This document shows positions 17,413 through 26,533 of a stretch of DNA of 64,000 nt, piece after piece (within the stretch, counting starts at the first letter, position 1; every line of letters starts with the position of its first letter). The DNA lies in contig NZ_AQQR01000020.1 in assembly GCF_002210095.1 (NCBI RefSeq), forward strand, positions 1-64,000, read 5' to 3'. The position numbers were made by a program, and so were the translations under genes. The stretch is from Marinibacterium profundimaris. GTDB taxonomy: Bacteria > Pseudomonadota > Alphaproteobacteria > Rhodobacterales > Rhodobacteraceae. The notes below the pieces were generated by a model, which did no database searches, had not been told where the DNA came from, and saw only the letters and a program-made list of their open reading frames with translations.

Positions 17413-18555
17413 TTACTCTGTCATCGGTTGGTCCACGCCATAACGCGCATTGTCTTTGCCCAAGGTGGCTGCAACTCCGACCGAATTTCCCGAAGAACGG
17501 AACTCCGGCGCAATTGGCAGCGGCAAAGCGGGCGTGTTCCGGTCAGAGATTTTTACGGTCCGCCCGAACACGTCACGCGCTTTGAAATGCGGGTCGCGCG
17601 CCGCCTCGGCGGGCGTTTTCACGACCGAACAGCAGCAATCGGCCGCAGCCAGCAGAGGCTCCCAATGGGTCGAGGGGTGTTTCCTCAGACGACGCGCAAC
17701 CTCCGCGGCACTGGCATCGGGATCGGACCAGTCATCGCGAAGTGCCACCGGCAAACCAATGACATCGCAGAACGACTGCCAGAACTTTTCTTCCAACGCG
17801 CCGACGGCGATCTGACGCCCGTCCGCAGCCGTATAAAGCCTATACCGGGCCAGGCCACCCGTCAGGCGGCTGCTACCGTTTTTAATGTTCTGCCCGGCAA
17901 TCACACCTTCGGCATGGGCCCAATAGGCAAAGGCGAACGCCCCCTCGGACATTGCGATATCCAGATGCGTCCCCTGCCCGCTTGCCTGCCGCGCAATCAG
18001 GGCCAGCAGGATATTCATCACTGCAGGATAGGTTCCGCCTCCGATATCGGCGACCAGTCCGAACGGTGCCGTTGGCTGGTCATCCGGTCCGCGACTGAGC
18101 GACAGGATACCCGTATCACCGACGTAGTTGAGGTCGTGGCCGGCTGCGCTGGCCTTTGGTCCGGTCTGGCCATAGCCGGTGATCGAACAATAGATGAGAC
18201 CGGGATTGATCTCGCGCAGAGCATCATAACCAAGCCCGAGCCGGTCCATCACGCCGGGACGGAACTGCTCTACCAGAACATCGGCCTTCTCGATCAAGGG
18301 GCGCAGCCATTCCACTGCACCCCTCGACTTGAGGTCGATGGCAACCGATCGCTTGCCGTGGTTCAACACGGCAAATCCGATGCTCTCTCCGTCGATCTTG
18401 GGCTCCGTGTGGCGCGCGTCCTCGCCGACTCCGGGCCGTTCGAACTTGATTACTTCGGCCCCGACCTCGGACAGCATGAGCGTCGCCATCGGACCGGGAA
18501 GAAGTGTGCTGAAATCCAGCACCAGGATATCCTTGAGCGGTTGAGCCATCTTCAC
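17413..18555 (-). CDS. CaiB/BaiF family protein resembling alpha-methylacyl-CoA racemase
   Basis: A 380-residue family III CoA-transferase-fold protein. The segments AAGHDLNYVGDTG (H140) and LVADIGGG (D170) match the catalytic His/Asp pair of alpha-methylacyl-CoA racemase (AMACR/MCR) rather than a simple transferase. Such racemases invert the 2-methyl centre so that stereospecific dehydrogenases can act on sterol or isoprenoid side chains. The ATG at 18555 or the one two codons later could be the start. It is last in the operon that begins with the DUF35 gene at 20973. Confidence 0.85.
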   Translation of the reverse strand: MKMAQPLKDILVLDFSTLLPGPMATLMLSEVGAEVIKFERPGVGEDARHTEPKIDGESIGFAVLNHGKRSVAIDLKSRGAVEWLRPLIEKADVLVEQFRPGVMDRLGLGYDALREINPGLIYCSITGYGQTGPKASAAGHDLNYVGDTGILSLSRGPDDQPTAPFGLVADIGGGTYPAVMNILLALIARQASGQGTHLDIAMSEGAFAFAYWAHAEGVIAGQNIKNGSSRLTGGLARYRLYTAADGRQIAVGALEEKFWQSFCDVIGLPVALRDDWSDPDASAAEVARRLRKHPSTHWEPLLAAADCCCSVVKTPAEAARDPHFKARDVFGRTVKISDRNTPALPLPIAPEFRSSGNSVGVAATLGKDNARYGVDQPMTE

Positions 18556-18559
18556 TACC

Positions 18560-19417
18560 TCAGGCGAAGCGTGCCGCGCCGTTGTTCAGAACAACCACAT
18601 CGCGTGCCGGGATCGACGCCCGGAACCGGGCCTCGCCGTCCTCTTCCCAGATTTCGAACCGCACGGTTTCGCCGGGATAGACCGGCGCCGAGAACCGAAC
18701 ATCCAGACCGACAAGCCGGGCCGCATCATAGTCAAGCAACGTCTTGAGAATCGCTCGGGCCGCCAGCCCATAGGTCGCCAGACCATGCAGGATCGGGCGG
18801 TCAAACCCGACAGAACGGGCAACATCCGGGTCAGCATGAAGCGGATTGAAATCACCGCTGAGACGATAAATAAGGGCTTGGCGCGGCAGGGTATCGATAT
18901 CACATACATGATCAGGCGCCCGATCAGGCAGCACTGCGGGTGCCGGACCCGCCTGGTTTTCACCGCCAAACCCCCCATCACCGCGACAGAAAGCCGACAT
19001 CGCCACGCGTGCCAGTTTTTCACTGCTGTCCGCGTCGATAATATCACGGCTTTGGTAAATGACGGCTCCCTTGCCCTCGCCCTTGTCGGCGATGAAGTCG
19101 ATCTTGCTGCGGCCGACAATCCGGCCATGTGTCGGCAGCGGCTTGTAGATGTCGAGCCACTGTTCTCCGTGCAGCACTTTTTGCCAGTTTACGCCGGTCT
19201 TGGGATCGCGCAGCCAGAAGCCGGGATACCCCAAAATGACCGCCATCGAGGGAACTGCCTTGAGCCCGTCCTCATAGACATAGGCCAGCTCCTTTTTGTC
19301 GGTCGGATCCTCGCCGAACCCAAGGCCGAGTGCATACAGGATGGTATCCCGCTCGGTCAGCGTCTGTTCGATTTCCTCAAAGTCCCAGTTCAACAGTGCA
19401 TCGAAATCCAATGGCAT
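18560..19417 (-). CDS. MaoC-type hydratase with double hot-dog fold (MFE-2 hydratase-2 like)
   Basis: A 285-residue two-hot-dog protein. The C-terminal half contains YRLSGDFNPLHADP with D189, N191 and H194, the hydratase-2 signature, followed by FDRPILHGLATYG. The N-terminal half (LAYVYEDGLKAVPSM) is the non-catalytic, substrate-binding repeat seen in eukaryotic MFE-2 and large bacterial hydratases, which handle bulky or 2-methyl-branched acyl-CoAs. It lies between the thiolase-fold and racemase-like genes with very short gaps. Likely role: hydration of the branched enoyl-CoA made by the dehydrogenases. Confidence 0.9.
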   Translation of the reverse strand: MPLDFDALLNWDFEEIEQTLTERDTILYALGLGFGEDPTDKKELAYVYEDGLKAVPSMAVILGYPGFWLRDPKTGVNWQKVLHGEQWLDIYKPLPTHGRIVGRSKIDFIADKGEGKGAVIYQSRDIIDADSSEKLARVAMSAFCRGDGGFGGENQAGPAPAVLPDRAPDHVCDIDTLPRQALIYRLSGDFNPLHADPDVARSVGFDRPILHGLATYGLAARAILKTLLDYDAARLVGLDVRFSAPVYPGETVRFEIWEEDGEARFRASIPARDVVVLNNGAARFA

Positions 19418-19440
19418 TTACTTTCCTCCCTTAGTTGCCG

Positions 19441-20592
19441 TCAGAGCGTGTTTTGCGATCCAAGTATGGCCGTGACCTGACTGGACAGCACACCACCATT
19501 GCCATGCGCCAGCGCCAGGTCGACATCTTTCAATTGAATGCCCGGCGCGTCGCCACGGATCTGACGCGCAGCCTCAATCACTGTGAAGATTCCGTACATC
19601 CCGGGGTGCACGCAGGACAGGCCGCCGCCATTCGTGTTCACCGGCAAGACGCCGCCAGGCGCGATGCGTCCGCCCTCGACAAAGGCCCCTCCCTCGCCCT
19701 TCGCGCAGAACCCAAGATCTTCGAGAAACAAAATCGTGTTGATGGTGAAGGCATCATAGAGCTCGACCGCCTGTATGTCCGCAGGGGTCACTCCGGCCGC
19801 CGCAAAGGCGCGCGCGCCCGAGTCGCGGGCCGCGGTCACGGTGAAATCCTTCATCTGGGAAATCTGCCGGTGCGAGCTCTCCGCCGCACTGCCCAGCACA
19901 TAGACAGGCGCCTTCGGGAAATCCCGGGCGCGGTCCGCGCGGACCATTACGATCGCGCCGCCACCGTCGGTGACAAGACAACAGTCGCGCACGGTCAATG
20001 GATCGCCCACCATGCGCGCACCCAGCACGTCCTCGCGGGTCAGCGGGCCGCGCTCGAACGCTTCGGGGTTGCGCTGCGCCCAGGCCCGCGCGGCGACGGC
20101 CACGTCGGCCAGCTGTTCGCGGGTGGTGCCATATTCATGCATGTGCCGCGCCGCCGCCATCGCATAGGCCGAGATCGGATAGCGCGGATTATACGGCGCC
20201 TCGTAGGCCGGCGGACGTGAAGCGGTCACCAGTCTGCCCGACGCGGTGCGCTGGTTGGAGCCATAAACAATCAGCGCGACATCACACAGACCGGCGTCCA
20301 GCGCCATGGTCGCGGACGTCAGGTAGTTTACGAAGGACGAACCGCCCGACATCGTGCCATCAATGAAACGGGGCTGGATGCCCAGATACTCCGCCGCCAT
20401 AAGCGCCGGCATGCTGTCTTCCATCATGGTGCAAAACAGCCCGTCGACGTCGGACAGTTTCAGCCCGGCATCGCCAAGCGCCGCAAGCGCAGATTGCGCC
20501 ATGACATCATAGGCCGTCAGGCCATGGGCTTCTCCGAAACCGGCATGACCAGTTCCCACGATGGCGGATTTCCCCCGAAGTTCAATGGTCAT
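19441..20592 (-). CDS. Thiolase-fold protein without nucleophilic cysteine (Ltp2-like aldolase candidate)
   Basis: A 383-residue SCP2-type thiolase-superfamily protein. The nucleophile region reads GTMSGGSSF (79-87) with no Cys. Tyrosines occur in ELYDAF (Y279) and HPGMYG (Y333), positions conserved in Ltp2-like aldolases. It lies directly downstream of a DUF35 gene, the partner required by Ltp2. With the MaoC and paired dehydrogenase genes this recreates the gene set for retro-aldol removal of a side chain. It is clearly paralogous to the protein at 1218-2363, with long identical runs such as DAFTIN and NTNGGGLSCVHPGMYG. Confidence 0.87.
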   Translation of the reverse strand: MTIELRGKSAIVGTGHAGFGEAHGLTAYDVMAQSALAALGDAGLKLSDVDGLFCTMMEDSMPALMAAEYLGIQPRFIDGTMSGGSSFVNYLTSATMALDAGLCDVALIVYGSNQRTASGRLVTASRPPAYEAPYNPRYPISAYAMAAARHMHEYGTTREQLADVAVAARAWAQRNPEAFERGPLTREDVLGARMVGDPLTVRDCCLVTDGGGAIVMVRADRARDFPKAPVYVLGSAAESSHRQISQMKDFTVTAARDSGARAFAAAGVTPADIQAVELYDAFTINTILFLEDLGFCAKGEGGAFVEGGRIAPGGVLPVNTNGGGLSCVHPGMYGIFTVIEAARQIRGDAPGIQLKDVDLALAHGNGGVLSSQVTAILGSQNTL

Positions 20593-20595
20593 GGC

Positions 20596-20973
20596 TTATC
20601 TCTCCGACGGCTTGAAAAGCACGGCCGGAGCGCCCTCGGCCTCGCCCACGAAAGCGGTTACAGGCATGTCGATAGCGACCTCACCCGGGGCGATGCCCTC
20701 GACCCGGCTCATCATCCGGACACCCTCGTCCAGCTCGACGACACATACGTTGTAGTCACCGCCCCGTTCGGGTTTTCGGCGCACGACCGTTGTGGTGTGG
20801 ACCCGTCCCTTGCCCCTCGCCTTCATCCAAGAAATCGCGCTGCCATGACAATGGGGACACAAGACTCTCGGGAAAAAGTGATAGGCCCCGCAGTCGTCGC
20901 ACTTTGGCAGCAGGATCTCTCCCTCTGCCAGCGCGCGTTGGAAAAATTGGTCTGGTCCTATGGCGTCCTGCAC
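20596..20973 (-). CDS. Zn-ribbon/OB-fold (DUF35) protein, aldolase partner
   Basis: A 125-residue DUF35 protein with zinc cysteines at 25, 28, 39 and 42 and the OB-fold segment VVRRKPERGGDYNV, identical to that of its paralogue at 835-1221. It should bind the thiolase-fold protein encoded three bases downstream. The start is GTG at 20973 with AGGAG upstream. It is first in the operon, and the palindromic operator lies about 50 bases upstream. Confidence 0.88.
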   Translation of the reverse strand: MQDAIGPDQFFQRALAEGEILLPKCDDCGAYHFFPRVLCPHCHGSAISWMKARGKGRVHTTTVVRRKPERGGDYNVCVVELDEGVRMMSRVEGIAPGEVAIDMPVTAFVGEAEGAPAVLFKPSER

Positions 20974-21025
20974 CAGCGTTCTCCTTCAAGCGATCCAGTC
21001 TTCGTCCAACCGTATTGATTATGTT

Positions 21026-21041
21026 TCTAACAATTGTTAGA
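21026..21041. promoter_or_regulatory. Perfect palindromic operator TCTAACAATTGTTAGA
   Basis: A perfect 16-bp palindrome between the divergent DUF35 and CoA-transferase genes, 52 bp from the former start and 36 bp from the latter. One bound regulator could control both directions. The best of the five copies in the window. Confidence 0.85.
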
Positions 21042-21077
21042 TTTAGTCAACCATTCAAGATCATTTGCGAGAAACTC

Positions 21078-22223
21078 ATGCCAGGTTCAGACTTAGCCCC
21101 CCTTTCCGGCAAACTCGTCGTTGCGTTGGAACAGGCAGTCGCCGCGCCTTTTTGCTCCTCGCGGCTGGCCGATGCCGGCGCGCGCGTGATCAAGATCGAA
21201 CGCAAGGGAGCCGGCGATTTCGCCCGCGCCTACGATACCGCCGCCAACGGCGAAAGCGCCTATTTCACATGGCTTAACCGAGGAAAGGAATCGGTGGCGC
21301 TGGACATTAAAGCCGACGAGGACCGGGAAATCCTGCTCAGGATTCTGGAAAACGCGGATGTGTTTATTCAGAACCTCCTGCCGGGCGCGCTGGCCAAGCT
21401 CGGGCTCGATTCCACAAGTCTGCGAAAGAGGTTCCCGCGCCTGGTGACCTGCGACATCACCGGATATGGCGAAGACGGCCCGATGCGCAACGCCAAGGCC
21501 TACGACCTTCTTGTGCAATGCGAAAGCGGTCTGGCATCAGTGACCGGTACACCCGACGGACCAGGACGGGTGGGCGTGTCGGTCTGCGATATCGCCACCG
21601 GTATGACAGCCCATGCTGGAATCTGCGAAGCACTTGTCGGGCGTGATCGCACCGGCAAGGGCAGCGGCGTTTCCGTAGCAATGTTCGATGTGATGGCCGA
21701 CTGGATGTCGGTACCGCTGCTGTATCACGATTACCTTGGCAAGCCTACACCGCGTGTCGGGCTGAACCACACGGTCATCTGTCCCTACGGGGCCTATCAG
21801 TGCAAAGACGGCCAGCTTGTCGTCATTACCGTGCAACACAACGGCGAATGGCAACGGTTCTGTGAACACATACTGGGCGACGCGGCGCTGGCAACCGACC
21901 CCCGTTTTCACGACAACACGTCACGAATTGAAAACAAACCCGCGCTCGAAGAGCTCATCAAGGCCGTGTTCGCCTCGCATGATCGCACCGAGATGCTGAA
22001 GCGCCTTGACGCTGCGGGCATTGCCTCCGGCGCGGTGAACGACGTGGCGTCCCTGTCCGATCACCCGCAGCTTGACCGATCCGTGATAGGCACACCCTCG
22101 GGCGAGATCAACGTCCCGACACCCCCGATCCGGCGCAGCCTCGGCGAAACGGCACTGGGCCCCTGCCCGGCCTTCGATGCGGAAGGTGAAGCCATACGCG
22201 CCGAATTCGGGCCCCTTTCATGA
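21078..22223 (+). CDS. CaiB/BaiF class III CoA-transferase
   Basis: A 381-residue family III CoA-transferase. The predicted aspartyl nucleophile is D171 in SVCDIATGMTAH; the N-terminus has VALEQAVAAPFCSSRLADAGARVIKIER. The ATG at 21078 was chosen because it gives the family's usual N-terminus and lies just after the palindrome; a much longer open frame exists upstream but would run through the operator. It is first in a two-gene plus-strand operon with another CoA-transferase, divergent from the aldolase operon. Confidence 0.9.
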   Translation: MPGSDLAPLSGKLVVALEQAVAAPFCSSRLADAGARVIKIERKGAGDFARAYDTAANGESAYFTWLNRGKESVALDIKADEDREILLRILENADVFIQNLLPGALAKLGLDSTSLRKRFPRLVTCDITGYGEDGPMRNAKAYDLLVQCESGLASVTGTPDGPGRVGVSVCDIATGMTAHAGICEALVGRDRTGKGSGVSVAMFDVMADWMSVPLLYHDYLGKPTPRVGLNHTVICPYGAYQCKDGQLVVITVQHNGEWQRFCEHILGDAALATDPRFHDNTSRIENKPALEELIKAVFASHDRTEMLKRLDAAGIASGAVNDVASLSDHPQLDRSVIGTPSGEINVPTPPIRRSLGETALGPCPAFDAEGEAIRAEFGPLS

Positions 22224-22254
22224 AAACGGTGGACAACTAAAACGGTGGACAACC
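22223..22254. repeat. 16-bp tandem duplication at a gene junction
   Basis: AAAACGGTGGACAAC occurs twice head to tail (22223-22237 and 22239-22253, plus one spacer base each). It starts in the stop codon of the first CoA-transferase gene and ends three bases before the next ATG. The duplication copies GGTGG, which can act as ribosome binding site for the second gene. Confidence 0.85.
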
Positions 22255-22256
22255 AA

Positions 22257-23423
22257 ATGACCGCTGAGAACAAACCGGCGATCCTTCAAGGCGTGAAGAT
22301 CGTCGATCTGACTTCTGTAGTTTTCGGACCTTTGGCGACGCAGATGCTGGGCGATCTGGGGGCCGATGTGATCAAGGTGGAAGGCCCCGAGGGCGATCTT
22401 CTTCGCCAGGTCCAGCCATCGCGCAACAAGCTGATGGGGGCCGCTTTTCTGGGGACCAACCGTAACAAGCGCAGTGTCGTACTCGACCTCAAAACACAAA
22501 CCGGTCGCGATCAGTTGCGCAAACTGCTCATCGATGCCGATGTGATGATTTCGAGCATCCGGCCTGCGGCGCTTGCCAGATTGGGTTTGGATCCCGAATC
22601 CCTACGCCAGAAAAACCCGAACCTGATCACGGTATCCGCCACCGGTTTCGGGCAGGACGGGCCCTATGCCGCCAAGCCTGCATTCGACGATTCCGTCCAG
22701 TCGGTGTCGGGATTGGCCAGCTTGGCTACCTTGCGCGACCCCGAGGCACCGCCCGCTTATGCCCCGACAATTCTCGCCGATAAGCTTGGCGGGGTCACTG
22801 CTGCCTATGCCGTGATGGGTGCTCTGTTCCACCGCGAGCGCACTGGAGAAGCCCAGCATGTCGAGGTTCCGATGTTTGAAACGCTGGCCGCCTTCCTGTT
22901 GATCGAACATATGGATGGTGCCACCTTTGAAGAGGCTCCGCAGGATTTCGGCTATGCCCGCATGCTGGTTCCGCACAGGCGTCCGGTTCAGACGGTAGAT
23001 GGCTATATCACCATTCTGCCCTACACCAACGTGCAATGGGCGCGGTTCTTTCAGGCGGTCGGGCGCGACGACATGATCGACCATGTCTGGGTCACTGACA
23101 TGGATGCCCGAAGCCGCAACATCGGCGCGGTATACGATATGGTGGCGCAGATTGCGCTGACCCGGACCACGGATGACTGGCTTGCCCTGATGGAGCAGGC
23201 AGACATACCCGCCATGCCGGTGCGCAACCTGTCAGATTTGCCGAACGATCCCCATCTTGCCGCGACCGGCTTCTTCCAACGGATTGATCACCCATCCGAA
23301 GGACCGATCTGGACGACACGCCCGCCGATACGATTCTCGGCAACACCGGCGCGGCATGATCATCGCCCGGCCCCGCGACTTGGGGAACACAGCGACGAGA
23401 TTCTGGTGCCGGGTAGGGAATAG
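22257..23423 (+). CDS. CaiB/BaiF class III CoA-transferase
   Basis: A 388-residue family III CoA-transferase with IVDLTSVVFGPLATQMLGDLG at the N-terminus and the predicted nucleophile D175 in TILADKLGG. The start at 22257 is favoured because GGTGG lies eight bases upstream; an in-frame GTG at 22245 lies in the tandem duplication and has no ribosome binding site. Co-transcribed with the preceding CoA-transferase. Two adjacent, dissimilar members could form a heteromer or act on successive intermediates. Confidence 0.89.
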   Translation: MTAENKPAILQGVKIVDLTSVVFGPLATQMLGDLGADVIKVEGPEGDLLRQVQPSRNKLMGAAFLGTNRNKRSVVLDLKTQTGRDQLRKLLIDADVMISSIRPAALARLGLDPESLRQKNPNLITVSATGFGQDGPYAAKPAFDDSVQSVSGLASLATLRDPEAPPAYAPTILADKLGGVTAAYAVMGALFHRERTGEAQHVEVPMFETLAAFLLIEHMDGATFEEAPQDFGYARMLVPHRRPVQTVDGYITILPYTNVQWARFFQAVGRDDMIDHVWVTDMDARSRNIGAVYDMVAQIALTRTTDDWLALMEQADIPAMPVRNLSDLPNDPHLAATGFFQRIDHPSEGPIWTTRPPIRFSATPARHDHRPAPRLGEHSDEILVPGRE

Positions 23424-23437
23424 CCCCACCCGGCACC
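23405..23437. terminator. Hairpin between convergent genes
   Basis: GGTGCCGGGT (23405-23414) pairs with ACCCGGCACC (23428-23437), overlapping the end of the CoA-transferase gene. No U tract follows on either strand, so its use as an intrinsic terminator is uncertain. Confidence 0.5.
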
Positions 23438-23444
23438 GGACGGA

Positions 23445-24602
23445 TCAAACATCCAGCGAACGCGCGATCAGTTCCTTCATGATCTCGTTGGTGCCGCCAT
23501 AGATCATCTGGACCCGGCTGTCGGCATAAAGACGCGCGATGGGGTATTCCATCATGAAACCGTAACCGCCGTGCAGTTGCAGGCATTCATGCATGACCTC
23601 GTTCTGCGTCTGGCTGCCCCACCACTTCGCCATCGAAGCCGTGGCCGCATCAAGTTCGCCCGCTTCAAGACGCGCGAGCCCGTCATTTACGAAGGAACGT
23701 AGCAATTCGGCCTTGGTTTTGCATTCCGCCAGTTTGAAGCGTGTATTCTGGAAGTCCATGATCCGGCTTCCAAATGCCTTGCGGTCCTGAACATATTTCA
23801 CCGTTTCATCGATCGCAAAATCAATAAAACCGAGGGCGGTAATGCCGATCATCAGCCGCTCCCAAGGCAGCTGCTTCATCAGCTGGTAGAACCCCTGCCC
23901 CTCTTCCGGACCAAGCAGGTTCGCCGTAGGCACGCGCACATCCTCGAAGAACAGCTCAGCAGTATCCGAACCTTTCATACCCAGTTTCTTCAGGTTCCGT
24001 CCCCGGCGAAAGCCCTCGGCGCCCTCGGTTTCCAGAACGATCAACGAAACGCCCTTAGCGCCGGCGTTGCGGTCGGTCTTTGCCACGATAACAACGAGAT
24101 CCGCCGTGTGCCCGTTTGTGATAAAGATCTTCGAACCGTTGATCTTGTAGTGGTTGCCATCCTTTTCCGCATAGGTTTGTACGTTCTGGAGGTCAGAGCC
24201 CGTTCCAGGCTCGGTCATGGCAATCGCCGCAACGCTGTCGCCGATGACCAGTTTCGGCAACCACTTTTTCTTCTGTTCCTCACTGCCATATGCGTTGAGA
24301 TAATGGATTACGATGGACTGGATCCCATAGCCCCAACCCGTATCACCGGTGCGCCCCTGCTCGTAGACGGTAATCGCGTCGAACCCGATGCCGCCACCGA
24401 ACCCACCATATTCTTCGGCAATCGAGCCACCCATGACACCCTGCTGACCGACTGTTTTCCAGAAGTCGCGGTCAACAATTCCCTGCTCCGCCCATTTTTC
24501 AATCTTCGGAGCCATCTCTGCATCGAAAAGCCTGCGTGTACTATCGGCGAACATCTTGTGTTCATCCACTGCCCAACTCGGGGAGTTCTTGATCAGAGAC
24601 AT
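23445..24602 (-). CDS. Acyl-CoA dehydrogenase
   Basis: A 385-residue FAD acyl-CoA dehydrogenase with [24 protein letters not shown], and the C-terminal [20 protein letters not shown] and [12 protein letters not shown]. Helix G carries the base Glu in LPWERLMIG, as in isovaleryl-CoA dehydrogenase and FadE-like enzymes. It is a single-gene minus-strand unit whose start lies 37 bp from a partly conserved copy of the operator palindrome. Likely step: dehydrogenation of a medium or branched acyl-CoA, with electrons passed to the adjacent ETF. Confidence 0.92.
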   Translation of the reverse strand: MSLIKNSPSWAVDEHKMFADSTRRLFDAEMAPKIEKWAEQGIVDRDFWKTVGQQGVMGGSIAEEYGGFGGGIGFDAITVYEQGRTGDTGWGYGIQSIVIHYLNAYGSEEQKKKWLPKLVIGDSVAAIAMTEPGTGSDLQNVQTYAEKDGNHYKINGSKIFITNGHTADLVVIVAKTDRNAGAKGVSLIVLETEGAEGFRRGRNLKKLGMKGSDTAELFFEDVRVPTANLLGPEEGQGFYQLMKQLPWERLMIGITALGFIDFAIDETVKYVQDRKAFGSRIMDFQNTRFKLAECKTKAELLRSFVNDGLARLEAGELDAATASMAKWWGSQTQNEVMHECLQLHGGYGFMMEYPIARLYADSRVQMIYGGTNEIMKELIARSLDV

Positions 24603-24639
24603 GTTTTATTCCTATCGAGTCATGCTTGCATTGAAAAAA

Positions 24640-24655
24640 TCTAACAAGTGTTTTT
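24640..24655. promoter_or_regulatory. Partly conserved operator copy (TCTAACAAGTGTTTTT)
   Basis: The left half matches the palindrome at 17365 exactly; the right half is decayed after TGTT. It is upstream of the acyl-CoA dehydrogenase gene, so it is probably a weaker site of the same regulon. Confidence 0.55.
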
Positions 24656-24753
24656 TTCTCACAATGAACCCGAGCCGTTCTGACGGGGCGTCACACGGCT
24701 TCGGACCGTGCGCATCCGGATTTATCCAATCAACGCGCCGCCCATTCGGCTCG

Positions 24754-24791
24754 TATAAAAAGGCCCGACAAAACAGGCGGGCCTTTTTATA
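24754..24791 (-). terminator. Terminator of the liv-etf operon
   Basis: A perfect 14-bp inverted repeat, TATAAAAAGGCCCG (24754-24767) and CGGGCCTTTTTATA (24778-24791), just after the end of etfA on the minus strand, with a T run in the descending arm. It can work in both directions. Confidence 0.88.
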
Positions 24792-24806
24792 CTTTTTTGC
24801 AATGGC

Positions 24807-25733
24807 TTACAGCTTGTCGGTCAGTTCGGGCACGGCCTCGAACAGGTCGGCGACCAGACCGTAATCGGCAACCTGGAAGATCGGGGCCTCTTCGTCCTTG
24901 TTGATCGCGACGATGATCTTGCTGTCCTTCATGCCCGCAAGGTGCTGAATCGCACCCGAGATGCCGACGGCGATATACAGGTCAGGCGCGACCACCTTGC
25001 CGGTCTGGCCGACCTGCCAGTCGTTCGGTGCAAAGCCCGAGTCGACGGCGGCGCGGGATGCGCCAACGGCGGCGCCCAGCTTGTCGGCCAGTTTCTCGAT
25101 CAGCGCAAAATCGTCTTCCGAGCCGACGCCACGGCCGCCCGAAACCACGATACCGGCCGAGGTCAGTTCGGGACGGTCGCTTTCGGCGACCTTGTCTTCG
25201 ACCCATTCCGACAGGCCCGAAACGGATGCGCCGCCCACGGTTTCCACGGCGGCCGAGCCACCGGTGCCGGCCGCGTCGAAGCTGGCGGTGCGGAAGGACA
25301 CGACCTTTTTTGCGTCGCCCGATTTCACCGTCTGGATCGCGTTACCTGCATAGATCGGGCGCTCGAACGTGTCGGCATCGACCACGCCGGAGACATCGGT
25401 CAGCATCATCACGTCCAGCAGCGCGGCCACGCGGGGCAGCACGTTCTTGGCGTCGGTGGTGGCGGGTGCCACGATGTGATCGTAGTCGCCTGCCAGCGAC
25501 ACGATCAGGTCGGCGGTCGATTCCGCCAGGCGATGACCCAGCGCGGGGTCTTCGGCGACCAGCACCTTGGCCGCGCCGTCGATTGTCGCGGCTTCTTTCG
25601 CGGCGTCGGCGGCAGACGCGCCGGCGCACAGAACCGTCACGTCGCCCAGGGCCTTGGACGCGGTGACCGCCTTTGCGGTCGCGTCCATCGATAGTTCACC
25701 ATTGTTGACTTCGGCAAGAAGAAGAACAGCCAT
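24807..25733 (-). CDS. etfA: Electron transfer flavoprotein alpha subunit
   Basis: A 308-residue ETF alpha subunit. The C-terminal FAD-binding domain has [59 protein letters not shown] and [11 protein letters not shown], all standard. With EtfB it accepts electrons from the acyl-CoA dehydrogenases of this cluster and passes them to ETF-ubiquinone oxidoreductase. The ATG at 25733 overlaps the etfB stop (TGATG); the GTG just before is less likely. Roseobacters usually have another etf pair elsewhere, so this one may be dedicated to the pathway. Confidence 0.96.
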   Translation of the reverse strand: MAVLLLAEVNNGELSMDATAKAVTASKALGDVTVLCAGASAADAAKEAATIDGAAKVLVAEDPALGHRLAESTADLIVSLAGDYDHIVAPATTDAKNVLPRVAALLDVMMLTDVSGVVDADTFERPIYAGNAIQTVKSGDAKKVVSFRTASFDAAGTGGSAAVETVGGASVSGLSEWVEDKVAESDRPELTSAGIVVSGGRGVGSEDDFALIEKLADKLGAAVGASRAAVDSGFAPNDWQVGQTGKVVAPDLYIAVGISGAIQHLAGMKDSKIIVAINKDEEAPIFQVADYGLVADLFEAVPELTDKL

Positions 25734-26491
25734 CACACCGCCCCCTTTTCCTTGAGTTTCGCAACCAGCTCGTCGACCGAGCCAACCATTTCACCGGCGG
25801 CGCGTTCGGGCGGCTCGGACGTCTTGACCACGGTCAGGCGCGGGGTGACGTCGACGCCATAGTCGGCGGCCGTCTTTTCATCCAGCGGCTTTTTCTTGGC
25901 CTTCATGATGTTGGGCAGCGACGCATAGCGCGGTTCGTTCAGGCGCAGGTCGACGGAAACGACGGTCGGCATCTTGACCTTGATGGTCTGCAGGCCGCCA
26001 TCGACCTCGCGGGTGACGACGGCGCTGTCGCCATCGATGCCCACTTCCGAGGCAAAGGTCGCCTGGCTCCAACCGAGGATCGCCGACAGCATCTGGCCGG
26101 TGGCATTCATGTCGTTGTCGATCGCCTGCTTGCCGCAGAGAACCAGACCGGGCTGTTCCTCTTCCACGACCTTGGCAAGGATCTTGGCCACTGCCAGCGG
26201 CTCGATATCCTGGTGCACGTCATCCGCTGCGACGACCAGGATGGCGCGGTCGGCGCCCATGGCCAGTGCGGTGCGCAGGGTTTCCTGCGCCTGTTTGACG
26301 CCGATGGATACCGCGACGACCTCTTCGGCCTTGCCGGCCTCTTTTAGGCGGATCGCCTCTTCGACGGCGATTTCGTCGAACGGGTTCATCGACATCTTAA
26401 CGTTGGCGAGATCGACACCGCTGCCATCCGCCTTGACGCTGACCTTCACGTTGTAGTCGATCACCCGTTTCACAGGCACGAGTACCTTCAT
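25733..26491 (-). CDS. etfB: Electron transfer flavoprotein beta subunit
   Basis: A 252-residue ETF beta subunit: [16 protein letters not shown] at the N-terminus, the signature [22 protein letters not shown], and the AMP-binding segment [18 protein letters not shown]. Length and motifs are complete. It precedes etfA with a one-base stop/start overlap and follows two crotonase genes in the operon that begins with the livG homologue. Confidence 0.96.
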   Translation of the reverse strand: MKVLVPVKRVIDYNVKVSVKADGSGVDLANVKMSMNPFDEIAVEEAIRLKEAGKAEEVVAVSIGVKQAQETLRTALAMGADRAILVVAADDVHQDIEPLAVAKILAKVVEEEQPGLVLCGKQAIDNDMNATGQMLSAILGWSQATFASEVGIDGDSAVVTREVDGGLQTIKVKMPTVVSVDLRLNEPRYASLPNIMKAKKKPLDEKTAADYGVDVTPRLTVVKTSEPPERAAGEMVGSVDELVAKLKEKGAV

Positions 26492-26533
26492 TGGCGTGGT
26501 CTCCTTGAGTTTTGCGATAAGGTTTCAACCGAG

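Noticed and set aside
20790-21077. Upstream extension of the CoA-transferase frame giving a 477-residue protein
   Set aside because: It overlaps the divergent DUF35 gene and crosses the perfect operator palindrome; the added residues do not resemble the family.
23405-23437. Hairpin taken as a strong intrinsic terminator
   Set aside because: The stem is good but no U tract follows on either strand, so it is listed with low confidence only.
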